NCBI GenBank assembly: GCA_009829735.1
Contig: CM020618.1
Span: forward strand, 29,736,894-29,800,893
Length of the DNA stretch: 64,000 nt
Direction of reading: 5' to 3'
Source of the DNA: Pyropia yezoensis
Taxonomy: Eukaryota > Rhodophyta > Bangiophyceae > Bangiales > Bangiaceae
How positions within the stretch are numbered: the stretch's first letter is position 1; every line of letters begins with the position of its first letter. Positions 53,401-63,197 of this stretch are shown piece after piece. The translations under genes and the position numbers were made by a program. The notes beneath the pieces are model-generated. The model saw only the letters and a program-made list of their open reading frames with translations. It was not told the DNA's origin and did no database searches.

Positions 53401-54158
53401 GTCGTGGCGGCGGCGGCAGTGGCGTCGGCGGCACGGTGGCGGCAGTGGCGCCGCCCGCTGTGGTGCCGCCGCCGTCGCTACTCCCGCCACCGTCGGCTGG
53501 GCGGGGCGCGCCCGCGGCGGCGCCGCCCGGTGCGGCGTTGCCATTTCCCGCTGGCGACACCTCCCTGGCGGCGACGGCGGAGGCGGCCGACGCTCAGCTT
53601 GTCGCCGCCGCCCGCCGGGCCCAGCTGTCGCGGCAGGCGGCGGCGGCGGCCCTGGCCTCGGCCGGTAGCGCCGGCGGCGGCGGCGGGGTGGCCCCCGTCG
53701 AGGTGGCGGCGGACGGCCTGCCGCTGCCGGGGGCTCCGCCCGCCGCCCTCCCCGTCGGGCACCCGCTGGCAGACGGCGGCGGCGGCGGCGCCCCCCCCCC
53801 CCCAGTGGCGGCGCCGTCGCCCCCCCTCCCCCTGGGCGGCGCCGCCCCCGCAGCGGCGGCGGCCGCGGCGGCGGGCGCCCCCCCCGCCCTCTCCTCGACG
53901 CTGGCCGGTGGCTCTGCGTACGCCATTGACGGGCTGGGCCCGTCGGCAGTGGCGGCGGCGGTCAAGGCGGCGGCGGTGGCGGCCACGTCGGGCGCCTACA
54001 CCGGGATGTCCTTCCCGACGACGGGGGGGGGGGAGGGCGACCCGGAAGGGGGGGGGGGGGGGGGTGAGGGGGGGGCAGACAGGGAGGGGGTGAGTGTGGG
54101 CTGCACAGGGGTACATGGGGGAGACGTGGGCGACCCACTGCCCTGTTTTTTTTTTTGA
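49651..54158 (+). CDS. Bromodomain protein, very low complexity
   Basis: Bromodomains bind acetyl-lysine on histones. The N-terminal part reads PheArgArgArgCysGlyAlaLeuLeuAspAlaLeu ... GluTrpAlaProValVal (helix Z), then, after an Ala/Gly insert of about 25 residues where the ZA loop would be, AspLeuLeuThrValArgArgArgLeuAspGluGlyGlyTyrLysSerLeuGlySerPheArgAlaAspVal, the last bromodomain helices (DNA about 49880-50140). Further on are an acidic segment, LysArgLysTyrValArgSerGlyLeuTyr (about 51458), Ala/Pro repeats, and a helical domain about 52370-53030 (ArgSerArgAspTyrAlaAlaSer ... TyrAlaGlyValArgGlyLeu). ATG 49651 starts a frame that must shift at C runs to enter the 1402-codon frame; this may be an assembly effect. 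The acetyl-lysine Asn is not evident. The last about 40 codons may be read-through of an intron. Confidence 0.6.
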
Positions 54159-55038
54159 TTGTCTTTTTCTATGCAGCGGCTGTGGCGGCGGCTCGTGGCT
54201 GGTCCGTGGGGGTGGGTGGCGCGCGTCCTGTTGACTGTCTCACGCGTGCGGACATCTACGTACCTATGTACGCTTCAGTTTGCGCGGAGGGTATTGCAGG
54301 CACGCCAGCCGCCTCGGTCGTGGGGACGTATCGTACGTACCGGGCGCCAGCTGGGCAGGGTCGTTCAAACGCAAGCACCCCACCCCCTCCTGTCTGACGC
54401 CCCGCCTCTCCTCTGCCCGTCCACCGCGCCCACCTCCCCGCTTGCCCGCCTTCCCAGCGGCGATTGTTTCAAAAGGTGGGGAGGGGGGGAGGACAGTCGA
54501 GGCTCTTTCGGGTGGGAAGGTGTTGGTTGGGTGGTGGCGGCGTGGGCCGTTTATGAGAGCGGGGTCGGGATGGAGGCGGCGGCGCCGACAACAACGGCAA
54601 CGATGGCAAAAAATGGCGTTGACGGCAGCGACGCGCCCCGCCCCGAGCCATGCTGCACCTTGTGGCGCGGGCCCCTTGGCAGCGCCGCGGGTGGCGAACG
54701 GCCTCCGCCGCACACACCTGACTGACGGGGCGGCGGGAGCGCCGGCGGGAGCGCCGCCTACGCTTTCTGCAGCCCTCTGCCCCTCCTTCCGCTCGGTCTC
54801 ATCGCGTGCAGTGCGGGGGGGTAGGTGGTGGCGCGGCAGCGACGCTCTCCGCCGCAGCCCACGCCCCGGCAATGCCTTGCCCGTTTGGTCTCGCCAAGTG
54901 TCAGTCGGCAGGCTGAAAGGTGGACAAGAGTCCGGCGGATTTTGAAAGTTAGTCTGGCAAGCTCCAAATTCGACTGATATCTATCTATCCGTGCCTTGCA
55001 CAGAATCTCCCATCTCGCACCCCCGGTGCATCGCCACG
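54159..55038. other. Intergenic region
   Basis: Begins with a T run and holds the 5' side of the methyltransferase gene. No gene supported. Confidence 0.45.
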
Positions 55039-56355
55039 ATGGCTGCTTTCCTCGTCCCCCTCCTCCCGCGGTGCTCCCCCGCCGCCGTCGGTCGTGGCCA
55101 CGTCGGCCACCCTGCGGCGCGGCAGCGGCCTGCCGCCGCCGCTGTTGCCGCCGCGGCAGGGAGGCGGTGGACAGCGACGGCGCCCCTCTTGCCGACGCCA
55201 CCGCCGCCGCCGCCATCGTCGCCGGCGGCAGCGGCAACGGAGCCTTCCAAAGCGGCGGGGCTGCCCCCCCCCCTGTCGTCGAGAGACATCCCGCCATGGG
55301 CGGGCACCACCCTCCTCTCCCGTGCGGTGACGGCGCTCATTGGGATCCCCCCCGTGCACGCGCTCATGGCGGTCCTAGCCAAGGCTGTACTCGTCCGCAC
55401 CGCCGAGCGGTGTGGCATTCCCTGGGTGGCCACCCGTAACACCATCCTGGATACCTTTGGCGCGCGTGGTGGAGGCGGCGCCGACGCCGATGCAGCCGCC
55501 GCCGCCGCCGCCGTCGCCGCCGCCGTGCTCGCCGCCGTGACCGACCCGGCCGTGGAGTACCCCGACTATTACTTGCGCCCCTTCCACGCCTATGCCAACG
55601 GGAACCTGTGTTGGAAGGCGGCGGCCGAGGCAGAGCCCGCCACGCTCGCCGTCAGCGTCCGCACGTTTCCCGGCGAGCGCCTGATCCCCGCCGCCGCCTT
55701 TGACCGTATCCGTGCCGACGCGTACGAGGCGGTGGTGCGGGCCCTCGACGGGCCGGGCGGCGTCGGCGTCGCCCGCGTGGACCTGGTCGTGGACGTCGGG
55801 TGTGGCGTCGGGCTGGGCACTCTTGCCCTGAGGTCCCACCTGCTGGACCACCGCGCCGCCGCCGCCGCGGACGCCTCCCCCCCCTCCCTTCCGCCCCACC
55901 CGGACCTGCGGGTGGTGGGGGTGGACTTGTCGCCGTACATGCTCGCCGTCGCCACCGCCCGTGCGGCGGCGCCCGCGGTCACCTACCGCCATGGCCGCGC
56001 CGAGGCGCTGCCCGTCCAGCCCGGCACCGCCGGGCTTGTCGCCCTCCAGTTCCTCATCCACGAACTGCCCGCCGCGGCGATCGCCGCGTCCTTTGCCGGC
56101 GCCTATGACGCGCTGGCACCCGGCGGGGTGATGGCCGTCCTCGACAACGACCCGGCCTCGCCGACGCTCCGCCGTATGCCACCGACGCTCTTCTCGTTGA
56201 TGAAGAGCACGGAGCCCCACTCGGATGAGTACTACCCGCTTGACGTGGAGGCCGCCGCCCGTCGCGCCGGCTTTGAGCGCGTCATGACGCTCGCGACGGA
56301 CCGCCGCCACCGGACGGTAACGGCGGTCAAGCCGGGGCTGGGGGCGTCTGTGTGA
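55039..56355 (+). CDS. Class I SAM methyltransferase, plastid type
   Basis: 438 residues, one exon. The start at 55039 (MetAlaAlaPheLeuValPro) is preferred over the upstream frame because it opens an Arg/Ala/Pro-rich, acid-free leader of about 60 residues, as in plastid transit peptides. An N-terminal helical part (ThrLeuLeuSerArgAlaValThrAla) precedes TyrTyrLeuArgProPheHisAlaTyr-x3-GlyAsnLeuCysTrp, a box typical of a plant/cyanobacterial family of unassigned methyltransferases. The Rossmann fold follows: motif I ValAspValGlyCysGlyValGlyLeuGly (about 250), acidic strand-2 end GlyValAspLeuSerPro (about 292), motif II region LeuValAlaLeuGlnPheLeuIleHisGlu (about 333). The C terminus has the usual GlyGlyValMetAlaValLeuAspAsn. 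Substrate unknown. Stop TGA. Confidence 0.85.
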   Translation: MAAFLVPLLPRCSPAAVGRGHVGHPAARQRPAAAAVAAAAGRRWTATAPLLPTPPPPPPSSPAAAATEPSKAAGLPPPLSSRDIPPWAGTTLLSRAVTALIGIPPVHALMAVLAKAVLVRTAERCGIPWVATRNTILDTFGARGGGGADADAAAAAAAVAAAVLAAVTDPAVEYPDYYLRPFHAYANGNLCWKAAAEAEPATLAVSVRTFPGERLIPAAAFDRIRADAYEAVVRALDGPGGVGVARVDLVVDVGCGVGLGTLALRSHLLDHRAAAAADASPPSLPPHPDLRVVGVDLSPYMLAVATARAAAPAVTYRHGRAEALPVQPGTAGLVALQFLIHELPAAAIAASFAGAYDALAPGGVMAVLDNDPASPTLRRMPPTLFSLMKSTEPHSDEYYPLDVEAAARRAGFERVMTLATDRRHRTVTAVKPGLGASV

Positions 56356-56982
56356 TTGAGCGGTCGTGAGAATACACGCACTTGTGAGCCGTAGTCTCCT
56401 TGTTGGCTGTTTGCTTGTCTCCTGTGGCGCTGGAGGCTTATCAGCTTTCCCCTCCCGTCTGCATCAGCGCCATCACCGCTGGCGCCCCCACCCGCCACCT
56501 CCCCCTCCATCACTGTCACCGCCACCCCCGTCCCCACCGCCACCCCCGTCCCCACCGCCCGCGGCGGCTGTGCGGATCCGCGAGGCTGTTATCACGCGCA
56601 AAAAGGGGGCGCGCACGCGGCCCACCGTACCCACCGGCGTCGTCCTCCATGGACAGCACAGCCGTTGCCGCTGCCGCCGCGGCCGCTGCCGCAGATACAC
56701 GTACGGGGGGGGGGGGGCGCGACGCCGCGGCCGACGCAGCTTGCCGCCCCTGTCGGCACGCCCGCGACGGCACGGACGACGACGCCGACGGCGGTTTCGC
56801 CGGGGGCTGCGCAATGGCACCAGGGGGCGCTCATGGCAAGCCCCGTATTGAGAGGGGGGATGCGTGCAGGTGGCCGAGGGCGGAGCAGGACTGCAGTCGC
56901 CGCTCGCCCGACTCCAAAGCCCCGCTAGCAGTACTGCTAGCTAGGGGGGCTAGGCACAGACGAGCGGCCTTTCTCCCCGGGA
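56356..56982. other. Intergenic region with a perfect 18-bp palindrome
   Basis: No gene supported; repeated proline-type frames only. GCTAGCAGTACTGCTAGC at 56924-56941 is a perfect palindrome just outside the unit that starts at 56983. Confidence 0.5.
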
Positions 56983-57944
56983 CACGCCTAGTTAAGGTGT
57001 GCAGCCTGGGTTTCTTTACACTAGCCTTTTCAAAGAAACGTGCAGCCCTGTGAGTGGCTGAGAAGAAAATTGGGGTTTTTCATGACCCCAATTTTCACAC
57101 CACGCCACAGAGGCCGTGAGGGACGGTCGGGCGCAGCCCCGGTGACGCGGCCACCCGGACCTTGCGCATGAGTGTGTCCCCGCGATTGAATCTACCCAAC
57201 CCATTGCACGACATTTCCACCCCTCCCCCCCCTCCCGTCGCCTTGACGCCTCCCCCTTCAACCCCCCTCCCCGCCGAGGTCTGAAGGTGACAGCCCTTCC
57301 CCCATCAATAACCCCAATCCTGTCGCTGTTACCCCGGGCATTCTCAGACATCTCTGAGATGCCCCGGGGAAGCGTCTGCAGGTGTACTATGAGGGTCGAA
57401 AAGCCTCCGAGATGCAGAGGACAGTACATCCGCCACAGGTGGTAGAGTCACAGTCATGGTGGGACTGCACCTTCCCCGAGACGTGAAAAGAAGCCCCCTG
57501 CGCCGGGCCCACTCCTGTTTGACCTCGCCAACCCCGGGTGTGGCGAGTAGTGAGCCTTTGGGGGGTGCGCCGGGCGAGGGTGGTGGCCTTTGGGCGCTGT
57601 GCGAGGGGATGAGGTGGGGTGGGTGGCACTTCACCAAGGTGTGGTGTTTCGTTCCAGCAGCCGTTCTTCGAGGAACGGTTGACTCTCCACTATGCATTCT
57701 TTTCTAATCTTTTCTATTCTCACCTGCTCCACACGGCCGCGACAACGGGTGCAGGTGAACACGTGTACATTCTTCAACTTCCTGTGGCCCAAAGGAAGAA
57801 AAAGACCTGACACCTCGCTCTTGAGCCAATGCGGTGACAGAATTGCCTCTCAGAGCGCTCGAATTGATCTTCGTCGGCCAATGAGGAGACGAGGGAGCCC
57901 GTGAAACCCAGGCTGCACAAGAAACGCCCTCTTAACTAGGCGTG
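56983..57944. mobile_element. Probable small non-autonomous DNA element
   Basis: About 960 bp bounded by inverted ends. CACGCCTAGTTAAG at 56983-56996 is inverted at 57931-57944, and a second shared word, TGTGCAGCCTGGGTTT (56998-57013), is inverted at 57904-57919, offset by a small insertion in the right end. Inside lies a perfect 12-bp-arm hairpin (57065-57076 and 57085-57096). No coding capacity is evident. A related end occurs at 27846. Target duplication is not clear. Confidence 0.6.
57065..57096. repeat. Hairpin with perfect 12-bp arms
   Basis: GAAAATTGGGGT, an 8-base loop, then its exact complement. AT-rich compared with its surroundings. Confidence 0.85.
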
Positions 57945-59150
57945 GGGAGGGGAAGGGGTAGCCTAAGCTAAGGAAGGGGAAGAACTGCAGACCAGAACTG
58001 CCTTGAAGGGGGGCGGCCCGGCAGCCCGCCCCCCCCCCCGTTTCCGCGATCATCACTAAACGTGCGCGCGCCCATTGAGAGGCCCATTGGACGTCTAATG
58101 ACTTATTGAGCGTCAAATGGGTGAATGGTGGGTCTCGTGGTCGAGTCATTTTGGTATCATTGGAAGGTGGGTTTAATGACGTTCCACAGGGGCTGGCCCA
58201 ATGATCAGTCTGAGAGGGGGCCCTCCAGAGAGCTCCGAGAGCGACACACCCGGGTAGAATAATTCAAAACGCCAGGCCCCTGTGGCCTGTTGATCAGCGT
58301 GAGTGCACAGATACGCCAACCGCTTGGGGTGCCCCGCTCCTTGGGCTCCTGATGCCTGATGCCTCTGTTTGAGGAGCACAAGAAAACTGCTCTAGCGCCC
58401 TCTGAGGCCAGAAGTCCTCAAAGCCTCGCATAAATCTGCCATAGAACGGCACACGGATTGGGTCATTTCCCCGAGCGCACTGTGTCGTCATCGTTCCCAT
58501 GCTTCGACAGTAGATTCTTCTTTCCGATCTTCGATTCCTCGTTGTTCAGGACGATCGAGGCTCACGCGGGCGGCCATGGGCTGCCGTCTCTGTCGATTTG
58601 CGTAACTCGTCCGCATTAGTACACAGTTTAGACACTCCGAGTGTGGTTAGCTGACAATACGGATGCTTCTTGCCCAGTCCACGCCTTTGCTGCCAAGTAC
58701 TTCTCCTGTGCCGCTCCTCAGCCAGGTGCCTGGGCTCCCACCTGCCGCTCTCAACTTGCCTGCCAAAGATGCCGCTCCGTCGCCACGCACCCCCCGAGGC
58801 CGCGCGCGCCCTCCTGTACCCCCACACCTCCTACAACTCGTCCGCCTTCCCCCACATTGAACCCTTCCCACACGCACCTTCCCGCCCCACTCTTTTCGGG
58901 CGGCCCGCGCTGCTGATGCCACTGCTGCTGCGGCTTCACGGGCAGGGTCGCGGCGATGTCCGTGTCATCTGCGGCCTTGATGACGGGGGGGAAGACCCGC
59001 CACGAAAAGGCGCCTGAGGAAAGCCGCAGCGGCGGCCTGGAGTGGCCTCTGTCATGGCTGCTCCTCCTCGGAAGCAGGGCGCCCTATGTGTCTGTGCCGC
59101 CGCGGCGCTGTTGCCGCGGGTGCGTCTACCTCCTGTCCGTTTACTGCTTG
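57945..59150. other. Stretch without a supported gene
   Basis: Short frames only, none with a family signature. Confidence 0.45.
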
Positions 59151-59740
59151 TCGTATCAATGCCTTTCCAGCGGCGTGAGCGGGCAGTCACGGCCACGGCG
59201 TGGCGTGACTGCTGTTGCAGCGGCACCAACCCGCACGCCGGACCTCGGGGAGGGGGCGTGTGTTCTGCCACCGCGGCGCTGCCGCTGCGGTGGCATCCAG
59301 CCCCACAGCGGGTGCCGCTGTCGCCTATCCTTCCTGGCAGCGGCAAGGAAGGGCAGCGGCAGCCGCGGGGTGGCGTGACCGCTGTTGCGGCTGCGGCTGC
59401 GTGCACGCCTGACTAATGTCCCTGTATGCCCACCTCCCCGGCAGCGGCAAGCGTGGGCAGCGGCAGCCGCGGGGTGGCGTGGCCGCTGTTGCGTCGGCGC
59501 CTCCCCGCACGCCACAGCGGTGCCTCTGTCGGCCCACCTCCGCGGCGCCGCAAGCTCGAGCAGCGGCAGCCGTGGGGTGGCGTGGCCGCTGTTGCGTCGG
59601 CGCCTCCCCGCACGCGTGACCGGTGCCTCGGTCGGCCCACCTTCCCGGCGGCGGCGCGCGCGGGAAGCGGCAGCCGCGGGGTGGCGTGGCCGCTGAGGCG
59701 GCGGCGCCTGCGCGCACGCTTGACCGGTGGCACGGCGGAT
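59150..59740. repeat. 104-bp tandem repeat, about four to five units
   Basis: The word AGCCGCGGGGTGGCGT (one unit with a T for C) starts at 59361, 59465, 59568 and 59672, a period of 103-104 bp. A more diverged unit lies near 59190. Between units the sequence keeps a GGCAGCGGCAAG / CCGCACGC framework with point changes. The period is not a multiple of three. Confidence 0.85.
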
Positions 59741-59935
59741 CCTCGTCACACACCGGACCACCGACGTAGGAGGGAGTGCCTGTATCTGTCACCCCAGCGG
59801 AGGCCCTTCGTCTGGACGGGTGAAGCCGCCACTTTGGTATTCTGCAGCGGAAAGCAAGGGGAGCGGCGGCGGCAAGCAGGCGGGTGTCACGGCTAGGGGT
59901 GGAGGCAGGAGCGGCCGGGAGGAAGAGTGGGATCT

Positions 59936-60366
59936 GTGGCAAAAACCACTCGCACACACGGCACCCAAGTTGGGGCGGTGTACAAGGGCTGCGGAGTCCA
60001 CCTGAGGGGTAACCACGTTCCTCAGGGGTCTCAACCGGGGGCATGGGCGCGAGCTCATCGCCGACCAACGGAGGTCCGCCGTCCTCCGAAAGCCTCGTTG
60101 GCGACGGCTCCAAGCCAAAGTTGGCTCCAACCCGAGTGGAGCCCGCGGGGACAGTCCTCACCCCTTGGGACGTTCCCGTTGAGTATACCACACGGTGGCC
60201 AGACTTCGGCCCACCCACATCAGAAGTGTCACCCGAGCAAACACCCGACTGAGTCGGGGTGGCCTGTTGCCCGCCCGCACTTCCAGTCCTGCTGGCTTGA
60301 GGGACTGTGGCAAAAACCACTTGCACACACGACACCCAAGTTGGGGCGGTGTACAAGGGCTGCCTC
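59936..60366. repeat. Two direct copies of a 60-bp word, 370 bp apart
   Basis: Copies at about 59937-59996 and 60307-60366 differ at about two bases and end GTGTACAAGGGCTGC. The second opens a frame with Cys-x2-Cys-x6-Cys-x5-Cys-x2-Cys, a zinc-cluster-like spacing; the first loses it. Both contain the palindrome CCCAAGTTGGG. Confidence 0.8.
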
Positions 60367-61112
60367 CCGTGTCGGGGGAACCGGAAGAAGTGCAAGTCGC
60401 ACACACTCTGTCCCTGTTGTGGGGCAAACCCCCCACTGACAAACAAGAAGATGGTGTGTGGTCCAACAGTTTCTTGGTCGGGACGGGGACGCAGGGCCAG
60501 GCCCCGCTGTCCCTCCCCTTATCCCCCCAGGGTCCCCTCAGAATCTCGCCACTCAGAATCTCCCACCCCAGCACCTGCCCACCGGGCCACACGAAAATTC
60601 AAGACGATAAATGCAGAAAACCCTCAAATCCAAGTTGGATTTACTACTAAGCTAACTATCCCAAACTTAGGGAATATGGACCCAAATGCAGGGGGAGGAA
60701 CGGATCAGGCTGGTGGCCTGCCGCCCCTTGCATGGCACGTGTTGCCCCCGTAACTGGGGGTCAATACTGCCACACTCCCCTCTCCTCAATTCCGACCGAC
60801 CCGGTCGGCCCTGTGAGGGGGTGCGTAAACGCACGTCTCGGCGTTGGGGGCGCGACTTGCTGTCCCCCATTGAGGACGTAACGCGGATGTGGAGGCGGTC
60901 ACGTTGACCGCCCCTCTCCTCAAGCTTGCCCACTCGGCAGCCTGCTCTCCCCGGTTCGCACTTCACCATCACCACCACCTCCCCTTCACCTTCCCCTGGG
61001 CCGCCCCACGCTGGGGAGGCCACCCGTCTACCTACGATCCGAGTCCCCCTCAACTCGAGGCGGGTCTCGTGCCGCTGTAGCCAGGGCGTCTCTCCCCAAC
61101 TTGGGGAGAGCC

Positions 61113-63086
61113 ATGGCGACCCCGGGGGTGGAGACGGACTCCCTCGATGAACGTATGGAGGACACCTCCTACGGTGCAGCGCCCGCCGGGACTTCCGGCG
61201 GGGGCTCCGCGATCGCTCCGGGGGATGGGACTCCCGCGTCAACCGGCTTTGGGTTGACGGCGGGATCTCCCCCGGAGGCGGGACAAGTTGTTCCGCGTGA
61301 GGCCTTGGGGCGGTGGTTTTACCCCGCTTGGCCTCTATATGAGGAAGGGTTGACTGTTCTTCGCTGTGGCCGACTTGGCGCAGCGATGGGTCGGGTATGG
61401 GACCGCCTACGGGAGAAGTATCCCCGTAGGGTCGGGTTCCCTGCCGGCTTCAGGACGGACCAGTTTGCCTTCCTGGACGACGAGGATGTCGAAGACGTAC
61501 AGCGGGCCAAGGCCATGGTGGACCGCGGGGGAATTATCCCGGGTCCCGGCGACTTGCCGACCTTTACTTGGGACGCGGTGGCAACTCGCCCCCCGTACCT
61601 TCACGAGGCCGATCCGCACACTCATCCCTTTGATGTGCGGATGGAGAAGGACTTCCGGCGAGGTCCCTACTTGGTGACCTCGGCTCAACTTGAGTTTCCT
61701 CAGCAGTCTGCTGCCAGTAAGGAGCAGTACTATCCGAAGAAGCCCGAGTGGTGGCCTCAAGTTGAGGTCCCGTACGGGTTCCCGGCGTTGCTGCCACGGT
61801 TGCTTGACCACTTCGGCTCCGTCATGTTGACGGCTAGCCCGGATCATCTGGTGCGGGCCATGTTGGCCACCCAGTGGCTCCTCGAGGTCATGTCGACCTG
61901 GGTGTCTTGTGTTCAGCGGCGGGGGATGCTTTGGCATCTTCCCCTCCGGCTTATCCAAGGTTTGGAACAGCTCACCCCTCAGCTAGTTGCTGAGGGGTGC
62001 TCATCAGGACAACTCACTCTACTTGAGGAGATGCTCCGCCTACACAAGTTTATCGAGTGGGAGAGCATCGAGCACAAGTTGCGCCGCCCCACTCGTGGGC
62101 CCAAGGACGATGGCGCACTTCGACAGTTCGTATGGGTCGCTCGTGAACTTCACGACGGCCGTGTGGTCCTACGAGAAAGGTTGGGCATCAGGGACTACCC
62201 GTATGCCCCGGGGGTGGATCGCCACACTGCGCCACCCCCGGACAAGGCCATAGTTATGGCCGTGCCCTCACATGATGACCATATGACTCAACCCACTGCG
62301 GGGGCCCCAAGTCGGGGTCGCAGTTAAACCCGGGTCCCGCCACCTCGGCGTGCCCCTCCACTTCCTCCTGTCCCCTACCAGCCGCACGGGGACATCCCGA
62401 TTAGCGTGGCCGTTGAGTCGTCCACCCCGGTGTCTCCCAACTTGGGGGCCACCCTCCTGACGGTATACCCCAAGTTGGTGTTACCGCCCACGCCTCTAAA
62501 CTCAGAAATGATGATCACCACGTTGGTGCTTACCATTTCCTGGTTGGCCGCGTCGACCGCAACCCTTCAAATTTCCGAGACTCCTCAACTTGAGGAGCGC
62601 GTTCGTACTGCAGTGGCGACCGCGAGTTGCGAGTCGGTGGCGGAGTTTATGACGGCCTAGTTGGCTCGCATTGGGGCTATTATGCCCCAGACAGCCCCGC
62701 TTGGGCGTGGCAAACGTCGTGCGAGCCGGGCATACTCGCCTCCTCGCCGTCGTCGCCGACGCTCGCGGCGCTCTCACTCCGTGTCGGAAGACGAGTTGTC
62801 TTACTCCGTCTCGGAGTCCTCTACTCCGTCAGAGTCGGAGTCGGTCCGGCGTCTGCGTCGCCAACTTGCGCGCAAGACTAAGCAGAAGAGCCGCCGCGGT
62901 CGTCGCCACTTGCGCGACGGTGAGGGGCGCGACCGTGAGGGGCGCGACCGTGAAGGGCGCGACGGGTCCGACTTGGAGCCGCCGGCCCCCCCGACTGGTG
63001 GGGAGCGTTATCGCCGGGGGACTCGCCGCTCGCCTCCACGTGAGGGCGAGGGCCGTGGGGTTGGAGAGTCTAGCGTGCATGCCTAG
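61113..63086 (+). pseudogene. Gag-like frame followed by an Arg/Ser-rich tail
   Basis: Unrecognised. The first about 400 codons look like a folded protein: ArgTrpPheTyrProAlaTrpPro, TyrProLysLysProGluTrpTrpPro, and helices such as LeuValArgAlaMetLeuAlaThrGlnTrpLeuLeuGlu. The downstream part is basic and Arg/Ser-rich (ProProArgArgArgArgArgArgSer) with three GluGlyArgAsp repeats near 62930, like an RNA-binding nucleocapsid tail. No zinc knuckle was found. Position beside an integrase suggests a gag; this is inference. It is broken in about two places. Composition is less extreme than that of host genes. Confidence 0.4.
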
Positions 63087-63197
63087 TTGGCAGCTGCCTT
63101 TGTTGTGAGAGTGCGAGGGTTAGGGCTGTAGTTAAAAGCCACTCTGCGTACCACTTCGACTTGAAGCACTCTACTGGCACTGTTGCTCGGCCTTCCC

